DNA of 52,404 nucleotides from Thermoplasmata archaeon UBA61. GTDB taxonomy: Archaea; Thermoplasmatota; Thermoplasmata; Lutacidiplasmatales; UBA184. Shown in pieces: positions 8,775-18,038 of the stretch (position 1 is the first letter of the stretch; every line of letters starts with the position of its first letter). The stretch is from assembly GCA_002503985.1 (NCBI GenBank), contig DASW01000005.1:1-52404 (forward strand), in the 5' to 3' direction. The position numbers and the translations under genes are program-made. A model generated the notes under the pieces. That model had not been told where the DNA came from, searched no databases, and saw nothing but the letters and a program-made list of their open reading frames with translations.

Positions 8775-9023
8775 GCACTCGCCCGGCGGGCGAACCCGGG
8801 CCCCGGACATTAAAGCTTCGGCGTGGAGAGAAGAGAGACCCCGGAGAGGGCCACGTGGACGTCCGCGCGCGGTGGACCTCGCAGGCGTGTTGCTCGGGTC
8901 GGTCCGGCGCGCTCGAACGAGCCCTTAAGACCGCCTCGCACGCTCCCGACGGAGCGACCCCATGTCGGACTGGCGCGTCGGTCGGGGCCCCCGAGACCTT
9001 CCCGGACCGAGGAGAACGGACCG

Positions 9024-10208
9024 GTGAACATCCTCCGTCTGGACGGCTGGGACGGGTCCGCGGTCGGCGGCGCGCAGATGTACGTTCGTCGGGTGTCGCA
9101 GGCCCTCGATGCCCGGGGTCACCACAATGTCACCGCGGCCATCGTCACGGACCCCGTTCCCGAGGTCCTCGGTCCGGTTCGGGAATACCGCGTCCATAAG
9201 TCCCCGGCCCGTCAGGCGGTCGCCGGATTCACCGAGGGCGCGCCGTTGACCCAGTGGCTCAACGACCTCGCGGCCGAAGCGAAGCCCGACATCATCCACC
9301 TCCACCGCTTCCACGCGGGGTTCCCGGCGCTCGGTCAGTGGCTCGGGTCACGCTCGGAACCGATCGTCTTCACCGCGCACGACGCAGAGCTCGTCTGCCC
9401 CGTCGCGACCCTGACCCTCCCCAACGGAACGGCCTGCCCGGGCGGGATCCTGCCGCGGTGCCAGTTCACCGGGTGCGAGGTCGGTGTCGGTCTGCCGCTG
9501 AACCTCGCCAAGCGCTACTACTTCGACACATACGTCAAGAGCCGCGTGCGGTCGTTCATTTGCGTCAGCCGGGCCACGCGGAGCATCTTCGAGGGCCTTG
9601 GATACCGCCCCACCCAACTCCTGCGGCCGATGATCCCGGTTCCCGCGAAGCCGGCGTCGATGCCCACGGGGCCGTTCACGATCGGCTACCTCGGACGATT
9701 CGAGCGCCCGAAGGGGATCCAGGTATTGTTGGACGCCTTCGCGATAGTGCAGAAGAGCCATCCGGACGCGCGACTGCGGTTCGCGGGGTCCGGTCCTTTC
9801 CCGATCCCGAAGGCGGACGGCGTCTCGCTCGATGGCTGGATAACGGACCGGGACCGCTGGTTCGATGGGATCCACATCCTAGCCGTTCCCTCGCTGCCCT
9901 GGGAGAACCTGGGGAACTCGCCGATCGAGGCCCTCGCGCACGGCGTCCCCGCGATCGTGACCGATACGGGCGGGCTGCCCGAAACGGTCGGGGAGTTTGG
10001 CACCGTCGTCCGTTCGGGAGACGTCACGGAACTGGCGGCCGCGATCGTCCAGCAGATGGACCACTACGACGAGGCACGGCAGCTCGCGCTGGCCGGCCGA
10101 GCCTGGGTCACCGACGAGTTCTCGACGGAACGTCATCTCGAACGGCTGCTCGCTATCTACGAATCGGCGCGAGGCTCGCCCACGGCCAGCTCGTCGTTCG
10201 GAGCGTGA
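9024..10208 (+). CDS. GT4 family glycosyltransferase
   Basis: About 394 residues from GTG 9024, chosen because V-N-I-L-R-L-D-G-W-D-G-S-A-V-G-G-A begins the GT-B fold and a GAGGAG-like ribosome site precedes it; the same frame runs open upstream to 8823 without family-like sequence. FTAHDAELVCP near residue 122 and a Cys-containing loop (CPGGILPRCQFTGCEVG) are typical of a GT4 subgroup. The C-terminal domain shows IGYLGRFERPKGIQVLLDA near 216 and the donor-binding NSPIEALAHGVPAIVTDTGG near 298. Likely role: building a cell-surface or secreted glycan together with its neighbours. The FkbM methyltransferase gene follows at once. Confidence 0.88.
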   Translation: MNILRLDGWDGSAVGGAQMYVRRVSQALDARGHHNVTAAIVTDPVPEVLGPVREYRVHKSPARQAVAGFTEGAPLTQWLNDLAAEAKPDIIHLHRFHAGFPALGQWLGSRSEPIVFTAHDAELVCPVATLTLPNGTACPGGILPRCQFTGCEVGVGLPLNLAKRYYFDTYVKSRVRSFICVSRATRSIFEGLGYRPTQLLRPMIPVPAKPASMPTGPFTIGYLGRFERPKGIQVLLDAFAIVQKSHPDARLRFAGSGPFPIPKADGVSLDGWITDRDRWFDGIHILAVPSLPWENLGNSPIEALAHGVPAIVTDTGGLPETVGEFGTVVRSGDVTELAAAIVQQMDHYDEARQLALAGRAWVTDEFSTERHLERLLAIYESARGSPTASSSFGA

Positions 10209-10209
10209 C

Positions 10210-11208
10210 GTGGGCAGCGGAGGTGGCTCCGGCGTCCGCCGGGAAAGTCCGTCTTCCCCGACCGAGTCCGTTGGCCGGGTACATCGTCCGACCCTGCGAA
10301 CCCGGCTCTCCTGGTTCGCACGGGATGTGAACCAGCGGATCGCGGGCGCTGAAAACCCCCAGGCGCTCTGGAAGGTCCGGCACCTCGGGGGTCGATCGTT
10401 GCTTCGATTTCCCGGAGGGTGGGCGGTCCCGGTCGATCGCGCCAATTACGCCACCGTTCGACGGCTCGTCGACCTCGCGGCCCTGGGCGCCACGTTGGCC
10501 CCGCTCGAACGCACCGACGCAGGTCGTTGGGGCGTCGCACTGAACCCGCCGGTGATCGAGACCCCCTCACGGATCCGGTTCACCTTGGACTCCCTGAACC
10601 CGCTCATCTTCGCCGAGACGTTCCTCTACGACATCCACTTCCCCGGTCCGGACATCGAGGGGCGCAACGTCGTCGACGGCGGAGCGTTCGTGGGGGACAC
10701 GGCCCTTTACTACGCCGACCTCGGCGCCCGGGTCTACGCCTTCGAACCCGAGCCCAGCACTCTCGAGAAGCTCCGGCGGAACCTGGACCTGAACCCGAGG
10801 TTGAAGCCTCGCGTCCCAGTAAGCGGCGAGGCCGTCGGCAACGACGGCACGGTCTCGTTTGACGCCGGGGCCGAGGGCGGGGGAAGCGTGTTCGGCCCCC
10901 ACCGCTCTCCGATTTCGGTTCCGTCGGTGAGCCTGCGGACGATCCTCAACCGGATGGATGGACCTCCCTTCCTGCTGAAGCTCGATTGCAAGGGGGTGGA
11001 GTTCGACGTGGTCCGCCAGCCGGCCCTTCGGGAGTTCTCGATGGTCGAGATGGAGTATGCCGCAGGCCATCGACCCGGGCACACGGTCGCGGAGCTGGTC
11101 GACGGGCTGCGAGAAGCGGGCTTCTCGCGCATTCGCCGCTTCAAGCACAACTGGGAGTTCTTCGACTACGAAAGCCACGGAATCCTGCGAGCACAGCGGC
11201 AGTCCTAG
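10210..11208 (+). CDS. FkbM family methyltransferase
   Basis: About 332 residues from GTG 10210, 1 base after the preceding stop; an upstream extension in the same frame overlaps the GT4 gene and looks like non-coding shadow. The SAM-binding motif I is NVVDGGAFVGDTALYYADLG, followed by RVYAFEPEPSTLEKLRRNL, and FLLKLDCKGVEFDVV corresponds to the FkbM K-x-D-x-E-G-x-E block, here with Lys-Gly in place of Glu-Gly. FkbM enzymes methylate sugar hydroxyls in glycans and natural products. In this setting O-methylation of a surface glycan is a reasonable inference. Confidence 0.85.
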   Translation: MGSGGGSGVRRESPSSPTESVGRVHRPTLRTRLSWFARDVNQRIAGAENPQALWKVRHLGGRSLLRFPGGWAVPVDRANYATVRRLVDLAALGATLAPLERTDAGRWGVALNPPVIETPSRIRFTLDSLNPLIFAETFLYDIHFPGPDIEGRNVVDGGAFVGDTALYYADLGARVYAFEPEPSTLEKLRRNLDLNPRLKPRVPVSGEAVGNDGTVSFDAGAEGGGSVFGPHRSPISVPSVSLRTILNRMDGPPFLLKLDCKGVEFDVVRQPALREFSMVEMEYAAGHRPGHTVAELVDGLREAGFSRIRRFKHNWEFFDYESHGILRAQRQS

Positions 11209-11301
11209 GACCGTAGCCCTCGGGCTCGGCCCCGTCGCCATCGCCGATTGGAGCGATGGCATGGCCCGCCCATCCCAGGCCGCGTGAACGGGGCAGGACG
11301 G

Positions 11302-12252
11302 CTACGGACCGACGGGGGGGCTCGCGCGCGTCCTTGGGGGATTGGTCACCTTCTCTACGGTGAGCGGAAACACGAACCGCACCGCGGTCTTCAGCGACTG
11401 TTTAACGACGACCGCGTCGATCCGGTGACGTTGGTGCCGGACAAGGTCGGTCCACTTCTCAAGCAGGGCGAGGCGGGGCCCTCCCAGTAGGATCTCGAGG
11501 CGCCCCCAACGCAAGTTCATCTCGGCATACTGACGCGCGGCGGGGGAGGTAGCGCCGTTCCGAAGGGCCGTGAACGTCCGACGGTGCGCTCCCGAATGGA
11601 CGGGGTGCGCGTACCGCCGGCCCGACCCGATGCGTCGGATGGTCAGCGGGCGCGGGTCGAACCGGTGCCGCCCGGGCTCGCTCATCATCAGGAGGGCCAT
11701 GCTCACGTCCGTCACGCACTCCACGTGACGGAGGTCGGCCACCTTCGCCTCAAGTGCGCGGCGGCGGACCGACTGCGTGCTCAACGTCCCATACGATCGG
11801 TTCTCTACGATCCAGCGGAAGACGCCCGCGTCGATGTCGGTGGTACGGAACGAGTGGACCCGGTCCGGCTGGGCGAGATGACGGTCCGGATAGGGCGCGC
11901 CGTCGACGTCGACCTCGGTCCATCCGGTCCGGAAGAGGAGGAGCTCGGGGTCGTCCTCGAACGCTTGACGGACCGCGGCGACCTTTCCCGGGGCGAACAT
12001 GTCGTCGTCGTCGAGGAAGGAGACCGATTCCCCCGTGCACTCGGCGAGCCCACGAGCCATCATTTCGCCCACCACCGGGATGTCTTCCGTGACCACCTTC
12101 ACGCCGCGTTCCTGGAGCCAAGCGTCCGTTTCCGGGTCGGTCCAATCCTTGACGACGACGACCTCGTCGGCGCCATCGGCGACCACCGAAGCGACGGCGA
12201 GCTTGAGGAACGCTCGCCGACGATAGCACGTGATGAGCACCGAGCTCTTCAT
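11302..12252 (-). CDS. GT2-type glycosyltransferase (GT-A fold)
   Basis: A 316-residue protein from ATG 12252; the frame is open further upstream but M-K-S-S-V-L-I-T-C-Y-R-R-R is the natural beginning of a GT2 fold. After the first beta strand it shows EVVVVKDWTD near residue 35 and FLDDDDMFAPGK near 80, where DDDD supplies the metal-binding D-x-D. The rest of the catalytic domain is divergent. GT2 enzymes transfer sugars from nucleotide donors with inversion. No membrane segment is evident. It is divergent from the SDR gene and convergent with the FkbM gene. The acceptor is unknown. Confidence 0.8.
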   Translation of the reverse strand: MKSSVLITCYRRRAFLKLAVASVVADGADEVVVVKDWTDPETDAWLQERGVKVVTEDIPVVGEMMARGLAECTGESVSFLDDDDMFAPGKVAAVRQAFEDDPELLLFRTGWTEVDVDGAPYPDRHLAQPDRVHSFRTTDIDAGVFRWIVENRSYGTLSTQSVRRRALEAKVADLRHVECVTDVSMALLMMSEPGRHRFDPRPLTIRRIGSGRRYAHPVHSGAHRRTFTALRNGATSPAARQYAEMNLRWGRLEILLGGPRLALLEKWTDLVRHQRHRIDAVVVKQSLKTAVRFVFPLTVEKVTNPPRTRASPPVGP

Positions 12253-12474
12253 CGCCCGACCCAGTTCTCGCGGTGGGGCGGCTTCGGCGCGGCGCCGAGC
12301 CTGTTCCACCGGTGCGCGGACGCCGGTGGGGGTATTCAACCTTGACTTCTCGGACGACCTTTCCCTCGCGCTTCGGCCCACGGACCCCGCCCGCTCGTGT
12401 CGGCGACGACCCCTCTCCGCCGGGAAAGCCCACGAGCCAAGGGTTATTGCGGCCGACGGCTGGCACGCTCGGCG

Positions 12475-13446
12475 ATGGTGAAGGTCGGCGTCACCGGCGC
12501 GTCGGGCTACATCGGCGGCGCGCTCATCCCGTTCCTTGCCGAGCGTCACTACGACCTTCGGCTCATTGATAACCGCACCGGGCCGGTCGAAGCGGTCCAC
12601 CAGGAGTGGCCCGTGCCTCGGGGCGAGTTCGAAAGCGACATGGGGCTCGCGCTGCTCTCGGATTGCGACGTGATCCTCCACCTTGCCGCGGTCTCCGGGG
12701 TGATGCGCTGCGCGAAGGACCCGGACGGCACGGCCCGCAGCAATGTCGGCGGGACGGCGAAGTTGGTCGCGATGTGCCGTGAGCGGCGCATCCCGATTGC
12801 CTTCGCGAGTAGCTTCGCGGTCGTCGGCGCGCCGAAGAAGCTACCGGTGGTCGAGTCCACGCCGGCAGCCCCCACCCACGAATACGCCCGCCAGAAGGCC
12901 GCGGGCGAGGAACTCGTCACGGCGCTGGGCCGGGAAGGGGTGGTTCCCGTGGCCAACGTACGGCAAAGCAATGTCTACGGAGGCTACCGAGCCGAGGGCC
13001 GCTACATCGCGAAGGGGAACGTGATCCAGCTCTTCGCACAACAGGCGACCACCGGTCGTCTCTCGGTCAACGCCCCCGGAACGCAACGAAGGGACTTCAT
13101 CCATCTCGAAGATGTGCTCACTCATTGGGAAGCGGTCACCCGCTTCCTACTCCGGCCGGGCTCGCGGCCCGCGTCGACTACGTTCAACGTGGCGAGCGGA
13201 GAAGCGCTCTCGGTCCTCGAGGTCGCGGACGAGGTACGGCGCGAGTTCGCCCGGCTCCACCCGGATGCCGCCCCGCTCCGGGTCGACGTAGTGCCGAACC
13301 CTCGAGAGGGGGTCGAGCTCGTGGAACCGGGGTTCGCCGTCGACCGGACCCGGACCGAACAGGCCCTGGGCGTCCGTTGTCGGCTTCACATCCGGGAGGC
13401 GTTGCCGTCCATCTTCCGGGACGCCGGAGAGTTCGCGTCGGGGTAA
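12475..13446 (+). CDS. NAD-dependent epimerase/dehydratase (extended SDR)
   Basis: A 323-residue extended short-chain dehydrogenase. GASGYIGGALIPFL at residues 8-21 is the Rossmann GxxGxxG. VILHLAAVSGVMRCAKDP near 66, ASSFAVVGAPKK near 107 and the catalytic YARQK near 136 follow in the usual order. QRRDFIHLEDV near 204 is the sugar-epimerase family signature. It probably interconverts a nucleotide sugar (epimerase or dehydratase) feeding the neighbouring glycosyltransferases. The start ATG is preceded at about -30 by gggttattg, a TATA-like element; an earlier in-frame start at 12397 is less likely. Confidence 0.88.
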   Translation: MVKVGVTGASGYIGGALIPFLAERHYDLRLIDNRTGPVEAVHQEWPVPRGEFESDMGLALLSDCDVILHLAAVSGVMRCAKDPDGTARSNVGGTAKLVAMCRERRIPIAFASSFAVVGAPKKLPVVESTPAAPTHEYARQKAAGEELVTALGREGVVPVANVRQSNVYGGYRAEGRYIAKGNVIQLFAQQATTGRLSVNAPGTQRRDFIHLEDVLTHWEAVTRFLLRPGSRPASTTFNVASGEALSVLEVADEVRREFARLHPDAAPLRVDVVPNPREGVELVEPGFAVDRTRTEQALGVRCRLHIREALPSIFRDAGEFASG

Positions 13447-13487
13447 GGAGACGGGGTCACGGCCCTCGGTGAGGAGGTGGAGGAGCG

Positions 13488-14207
13488 GTGGTGATCGAAG
13501 ACCTGCGCGCGCGTCTCTCGGGGTCGCTCCAGGGTCTCGCCAGGATCGCCCTGCGCTCCCTCTGGGTCCCGACCCGCTCCGAGTACCTAGGGATCTCCGT
13601 CGAGGCGACCATGGACCCGGCGCACCTGTTGAACGCTATGCTCGGGCCGGGAACGGGGGAAGTGCCCGCGGAGCTCCCCGAGCTCAAGGCCCAGCAATTC
13701 TCGGAGCTTTGGCCGATCGACCCGGCGGCGCAGCGGTTCTTGTGGGGGTTCGTCCGGTCCGTCCGGCCCCAGCGGTTCTTCGAGACCGGGGTCGCCGACG
13801 GGGCGTCCACGCGGATCGTTCTCGATGCCTTGGAACGGAACGGGGACGGCCGGCTATGGAGCGTTGACGTCCTCCCGACCGCGGGTGACCTAGCACGGAG
13901 GTCCCCGGCCGTCCACCGCTGGCAGTTCGTGGTCCTCCCCGCCCGGCACCGCGCGGCCGCGCTCCGCCGAACGATCCGCCCGCTCCGTCCGCTCGACGTC
14001 TTCCTGCACGACAGCGACCGCAGCTATTCGTGGCAGGCGTTCGAATACCGAGAGGCGTGGTCCGCCCTGGCGCCTGGTGGGTGGCTTCTGTCCGACGACA
14101 TCGACGCGTCCTACGCGTTCCTCGACTTCGCCCGCGGCCACCGGCTCCGACCGTGGGTCCTGGTGGGGCCTCGGAAGCTCTTCGGCGCGCTCCGCAAGCC
14201 GGCCTGA
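13488..14207 (+). CDS. Class I SAM-dependent methyltransferase (Methyltransf_24 type)
   Basis: A 239-residue protein with a class I methyltransferase core. FFETGVADGASTRIVLDAL near residue 98 is motif I (acidic-x-Gly-x-Gly variant). LWSVDVLPTAG near 124 is motif II. DVFLHDSDRSYSWQAFEYRE near 169 and LAPGGWLLSDDID near 192 match the Methyltransf_24 pattern, where the Asp residues bind metal or SAM. The first 85 residues are not recognised. It begins with GTG behind a GGAGGTGGAGGAG ribosome-binding stretch. Its place at the end of the glycosyltransferase block suggests sugar or lipid modification; the substrate is unknown. Confidence 0.8.
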   Translation: MVIEDLRARLSGSLQGLARIALRSLWVPTRSEYLGISVEATMDPAHLLNAMLGPGTGEVPAELPELKAQQFSELWPIDPAAQRFLWGFVRSVRPQRFFETGVADGASTRIVLDALERNGDGRLWSVDVLPTAGDLARRSPAVHRWQFVVLPARHRAAALRRTIRPLRPLDVFLHDSDRSYSWQAFEYREAWSALAPGGWLLSDDIDASYAFLDFARGHRLRPWVLVGPRKLFGALRKPA

Positions 14208-14257
14208 ACGCCCGGCCGCCCTCGCCCCCGCCGCGGAACCCTCAAACCTTCGCGCGG

Positions 14258-15286
14258 GTGTCTCCCCTCGTGGTCGACCCCGACGCCGTCGAACCGGTCC
14301 CTGCTCGGGGCGCCACGCCTCGAGTGTTCGCCGCGACGCTCTTCTGCGAGATGTGCGACGACCTCACCCCTCACCGTATCTTGCGGATGGACCCGACCCG
14401 TAAGACCGGTTCCGGTCCCGTTCAGGGGACCGCCCGGTGCCGGGTCTGCCAGTGGACCCATCGGTTCGAATCACGACCCCCCGGGCGGGTCGAGGCCGCT
14501 CAGATCGTCTCGGCGGGCAGGTCTTCGGTGCGTTCTCGGGTCGAGCTTCCCGCCCACGTCACGGTCCAAGTAGGTTCGGGGGTCCCCGGGTCCGAGGAGC
14601 GTTTTCGGATCCGACGGATCGATACCCGGGGCGGGCAACGGGTCCCCAGCGCCTCGACCGACGACGTGGAGACGCTGTGGGTCGTCCGGGATGAGGGAGC
14701 GGTCGTCCCGGTGTCGATCGTGGAAGGGCGGGTGACCCGGCCGGCGCGGTTGGTGGTCCCGAGAGGAACGGTCTTCGAGGTAGGCGGTCGGCTGACGGTC
14801 GACGGGACATCGCTCGACATCGTCGCGCTCCGGGCGCGCGGACTGACCTGGAGGCGGCCCGGCGACACCTTCGCGGCCGAGGAGGTTCAGCGCCTCTACG
14901 GTCGCCGGACCGACAGGCCGCCGGCTGGCAGAAGGGTCTGGAGCAGCGGTCGCGGGAGACCGAGTTCTTTCGAGAGCTCGACCTCGCGCTCCCCCCGCTC
15001 CCGGTCCTCACCTGGGGTCAACAGGACCCGTACCTCTCCGAGAGCCCGAACGGCCGAGGGAGGGGCGACCGTCCACCGCTCCTCGCCCTCGCAGCGGATC
15101 GTTCCGATCGCGAGCTCGAGCGGGAGGTCCTTCAGGATGTGCTTCGTGCCGTGGATCACCCAGGCGCCGCGGGCCACGAACTCGCCGCTCGCGGCCTTCT
15201 TCGACACCTGGTCCGCGTCGACCCAGAACGCTTCGGCCGAGGCCAGGCCCGCTCTCCAGGCTTTGGAGAACGCGACTGCCCACTGA
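14258..15286 (+). CDS. HVO_0476-type zinc-finger protein with unusual antisense-overlapping C-terminal extension
   Basis: From GTG 14258 (another GTG at 14270) the protein reads as an archaeal HVO_0476-like protein. CEMCDDLTPHRIL near residue 30 and CRVCQWTHRF near 62 form a two-CxxC zinc ribbon. A beta-rich domain follows and ends at about residue 218 with AEEVQRLYGRR (near 14913), which is where I expect the family to end. No stop occurs there; the frame stays open to 15286, adding about 125 residues that lie wholly antisense to rqcH and look like low-quality shadow sequence (Arg/Ser/Pro-rich). The zinc ribbon and central domain are well supported; the extension is doubtful and may reflect a lost stop or a sequence error. 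Confidence 0.6.
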   Translation: MSPLVVDPDAVEPVPARGATPRVFAATLFCEMCDDLTPHRILRMDPTRKTGSGPVQGTARCRVCQWTHRFESRPPGRVEAAQIVSAGRSSVRSRVELPAHVTVQVGSGVPGSEERFRIRRIDTRGGQRVPSASTDDVETLWVVRDEGAVVPVSIVEGRVTRPARLVVPRGTVFEVGGRLTVDGTSLDIVALRARGLTWRRPGDTFAAEEVQRLYGRRTDRPPAGRRVWSSGRGRPSSFESSTSRSPRSRSSPGVNRTRTSPRARTAEGGATVHRSSPSQRIVPIASSSGRSFRMCFVPWITQAPRATNSPLAAFFDTWSASTQNASAEARPALQALENATAH

Positions 15287-16806
15287 CTCGCCTCCCGAAG
15301 CGTAGTGTCGGTGAGCACAGGCTCCCCCGGCGGGGCGTGCTTGACGACGACGCTGGCGGCCCCGTGGAGGTCCGCGTGGACGTAGAAGTCCCCGTCCTTC
15401 AGGTTGCGACGAACGACCAGGTCGTTCGAGGAGGCGTCCCGGCCCGCGATGACGATTCCCTTTTCCGAGCTGAGGAACCAGCGGTACCGCTCGAACCAGT
15501 GGGCACGACGACGTCGCGGTCCGGTCGCGAACGCGGACCCGCTCGGGGCCGGCGTGGGCGAGGCCACGGTCAGCTTCGCCAGCTTCGCCTCGGCGTCCGC
15601 GGTCGCGCTGACCGCCCCTTTGAGCTTGGACTGGACCCGTTTGGCCTCCTCGAACAGCTGCTGGGCGGTCGTCCGGGGGCTCTCTCCGAGCGCGAGGGAG
15701 ACGGTTCGGTCGCCTAGGCGGGCCTCGACGCCCGGGCCCGTCTCACCGCGACGCTCGGCGTCGGCGAGGACCTTCTCGGCCTCGACGTAGTGGTCGAACA
15801 CGGCCGTCGCGTCGGCCTTCAGCTCCTCCGAACGATGCTCGAGCTCGAGGACCGCGGCCCGCTGTCGCTCGAGCTGGTGCTCGAGCTCCTTCAACGCGCG
15901 CGAGCGCTCCTGCTCCTCTACCGGGACGGGAGCGGCCACAAGCGAAGGGAAGTACTCGACGGCCGCCGCCGAGAACGTCGGTCGGGCGACCTCTTCGACG
16001 TCCGCGACCTCCCGCCAGCGGTGCGACCGATAGGGGGTCGCATCCACCGCGACGCGGTCGCGAAGATAGAGGAACCCCGACGGACGGTCGCCCACTTCCT
16101 GGACCAGCGACTGAAGGACCCGGTGGAGCTCGGGACCGAGCCGCCCCGCCTGAGGGGCGGCCGGGCTCGCCCCGTCCCAACCTCCGCGGGCGACCACCTC
16201 TTCGGCGAGCGGGCCGCCGAGGGCGAGACGAGCGGCGAGCGTGCTCGCGAGGTCCGTCCGGGAACGAGAGAGCTCGGCCTCGATCTCGGCCGCTCCTACG
16301 ACCCAGGGGTCCGTCCGTGATGGAGGACGGGCGTACTCCGCCCCGATCGCTACGGTCCGATGGGCCCAACGGCGTGTCTGCGCGACCGCCGCGATCCGGC
16401 TCCCCCGGGCGACCACGAGGTTCCCGGACCCGAACATCTCGAGCGCGACCAGGATCGGTTCGCTGTCGTCCGAGCGCCGGAGCACGACCTCGAGGAACCG
16501 CTCCCCACCGGGGTCGGGGACGTCCTCGAGGACCGCTCCCTCGAGCAAGCGGCGGAGCTCCCGCGCGAACGGAGAGAGCTCTTCGGCATGCGGAACGGCC
16601 TCGGAGAGGAGGGCCGCGAACCGGCCCGGCACCAGGAGCAGTTCCCTGCGGCCCTCTCTCGGGACGCGGAACATGAGCGACCATCCGCCCCCGGGAAGGT
16701 CGAACGCCTTGTCGACCCGTGCGTGCCGGACGCTTCGGAGCTCGCGCGCCAGCGCGAGCGTATCGAGGGACGTGAAGCGGTCCTTTGGTGTCGGAACGCC
16801 GGGCAT
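14896..16806 (-). CDS. rqcH: RqcH/NEMF (NFACT) ribosome-rescue factor
   Basis: A 636-residue NFACT protein, the archaeal relative of Rqc2/NEMF/RqcH, which binds stalled 50S-peptidyl-tRNA complexes and promotes C-terminal tailing. NFACT-N begins at ATG 16806 (F-T-S-L-D-T-L-A-L-A-R-E-L) and includes GGGWSLMFRVP and LLLVPGRFAALL. A coiled coil spans about residues 310-420 (EEQERSRALKELEHQLERQ region). The NFACT-R (DUF814) domain begins at HWFERYRWFLSSEKG with IAGRDASSNDLVVRR and HADLHGAASVVVK. Upstream in-frame sequence lacks similarity. It shares a short divergent promoter region with the acyl-CoA dehydrogenase gene. Its 3' end overlaps the doubtful extension of the HVO_0476-like gene. Confidence 0.93.
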   Translation of the reverse strand: MPGVPTPKDRFTSLDTLALARELRSVRHARVDKAFDLPGGGWSLMFRVPREGRRELLLVPGRFAALLSEAVPHAEELSPFARELRRLLEGAVLEDVPDPGGERFLEVVLRRSDDSEPILVALEMFGSGNLVVARGSRIAAVAQTRRWAHRTVAIGAEYARPPSRTDPWVVGAAEIEAELSRSRTDLASTLAARLALGGPLAEEVVARGGWDGASPAAPQAGRLGPELHRVLQSLVQEVGDRPSGFLYLRDRVAVDATPYRSHRWREVADVEEVARPTFSAAAVEYFPSLVAAPVPVEEQERSRALKELEHQLERQRAAVLELEHRSEELKADATAVFDHYVEAEKVLADAERRGETGPGVEARLGDRTVSLALGESPRTTAQQLFEEAKRVQSKLKGAVSATADAEAKLAKLTVASPTPAPSGSAFATGPRRRRAHWFERYRWFLSSEKGIVIAGRDASSNDLVVRRNLKDGDFYVHADLHGAASVVVKHAPPGEPVLTDTTLREASQWAVAFSKAWRAGLASAEAFWVDADQVSKKAASGEFVARGAWVIHGTKHILKDLPLELAIGTIRCEGEERWTVAPPSAVRALGEVRVLLTPGEDRERGEREVELSKELGLPRPLLQTLLPAGGLSVRRP

Positions 16807-16877
16807 CGCACGACCCCCAGGGGCGGGAGCCGCGACCCGCCGCCACGCCTTAAGAGTTCGTCGTGCTGGGCGGACCC

Positions 16878-18017
16878 ATGCGAAGCGACCTGCCGACCGA
16901 TGCGCAAGGCTGGCGGGAACGGGCGCACGCGTTCGCAGCCTCCGCGATCGCGCCGCTCGCAGAGCGAATCGACCGTGACGACCGCATCCCTCCGGAGCTC
17001 GTTCGAGCCCTCGCCGACGAGGGGTTCCTCGGGCTCTCCACGCCCACCGCATGGGATGGAACCGGCGGGGACACTCGGTCGACCGTCGCTGTGCTCGAGG
17101 AGCTTTCGCGCGCGAGCGCCTCGGTGGGAGTTCTCGTCGGCGTGCATCTCTCGGTCTGCGCGGCCCCGATCGTCACCTGGGGGTCGGACGCCCAACGAGA
17201 GCGGTTCCTCCGGCCGCTCGCTCGAGGCGAAGTGCTCGGTGCCTTCGCCCTCACGGAGCCGGGCGCCGGCTCTGACACGGCGAGGCTGACGACTCGCTAC
17301 TCCAAGGACGAGGGAGGCTTCCTCCTCCGCGGAACGAAGACGTTCATCTCGAACGCGGTGAGCGCGGGCATCGTCCTCGTCTTCGCTACCTCCGACCCCG
17401 CGCTGGGCCACAAGGGGATCTCGGCGTTCATCGTGCCACCCGGCACGAAGGGGTTCTCGGTCGCGCAGCGGTTCGAGAAGCTCGGCCTACGAGGGAGCGA
17501 GACGGCCGAGATCGTGCTCGACGACGTCCACCTCCCCCGGGAATCGCTCCTGGGCCCCGAAGGAGTAGGGCTGCGGGTCGCGCTCGGAGCCCTCCAAGGA
17601 GGCCGCGTCGGCATCGCGAGCTGCGCCCTCGGGGTGGCCGAGACCGCGTTCGCCGAGATGCGACGTTCGGTCGCCGCCGAGGACGCGGATTGGAAGCGAA
17701 CCTTGCTCGCGCGGGCGTTCGCCGACCTGAGCGCGGCGCGAGTGCTCGTCGCCCGGGCCGCGGAGGCCAAGGACGCCGGAGCCCCCTACGTCATCGAGGC
17801 GTCCGTCGCAAAGCTCGTAGCGTCCGGGGCGGCGGTGCGGATCGCATCGGCCGGGGTGGATGTAGCGGGGGCGGCGGGGGTCCGTGCGGGCTCACCGGCG
17901 CAACGGCTCCTCCGGGATGCCCGCGTCTTCCCCATCGTGGAGGGAACGACCGAGATCCAGGAACTGATCCTCGCCCGAAGCCTGCTCCCGGCCTCGACCG
18001 GACGAAACCCTTTGTAG
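16878..18017 (+). CDS. Acyl-CoA dehydrogenase
   Basis: A 379-residue FAD-dependent acyl-CoA dehydrogenase. The start at ATG 16878 is chosen because the TATA-like CTTAAG at 16849-16854 lies about 27 bases upstream, giving a leaderless message; an ATG at 16863 is an alternative. Landmarks: GAFALTEPGAGSDTA near residue 120 (first signature), FIVPPGTKGFSV near 190, EKLGLRGSETAEIVLDDV near 205, and the catalytic-base region FPIVEGTTEIQ near 350. It would oxidise a short- or branched-chain acyl-CoA; the chain-length class is not determined. No electron-transfer flavoprotein genes are nearby. Confidence 0.93.
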   Translation: MRSDLPTDAQGWRERAHAFAASAIAPLAERIDRDDRIPPELVRALADEGFLGLSTPTAWDGTGGDTRSTVAVLEELSRASASVGVLVGVHLSVCAAPIVTWGSDAQRERFLRPLARGEVLGAFALTEPGAGSDTARLTTRYSKDEGGFLLRGTKTFISNAVSAGIVLVFATSDPALGHKGISAFIVPPGTKGFSVAQRFEKLGLRGSETAEIVLDDVHLPRESLLGPEGVGLRVALGALQGGRVGIASCALGVAETAFAEMRRSVAAEDADWKRTLLARAFADLSAARVLVARAAEAKDAGAPYVIEASVAKLVASGAAVRIASAGVDVAGAAGVRAGSPAQRLLRDARVFPIVEGTTEIQELILARSLLPASTGRNPL

Positions 18018-18038
18018 CGCCCCCGGCTCCGAGAGCCC

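Noticed and set aside
8823..9023. N-terminal extension of the second GT4 protein
   Set aside because: The extra 67 residues are Arg/Pro-rich, contain no fold-like sequence, and GTG 9024 has a ribosome site and the normal GT-B opening.
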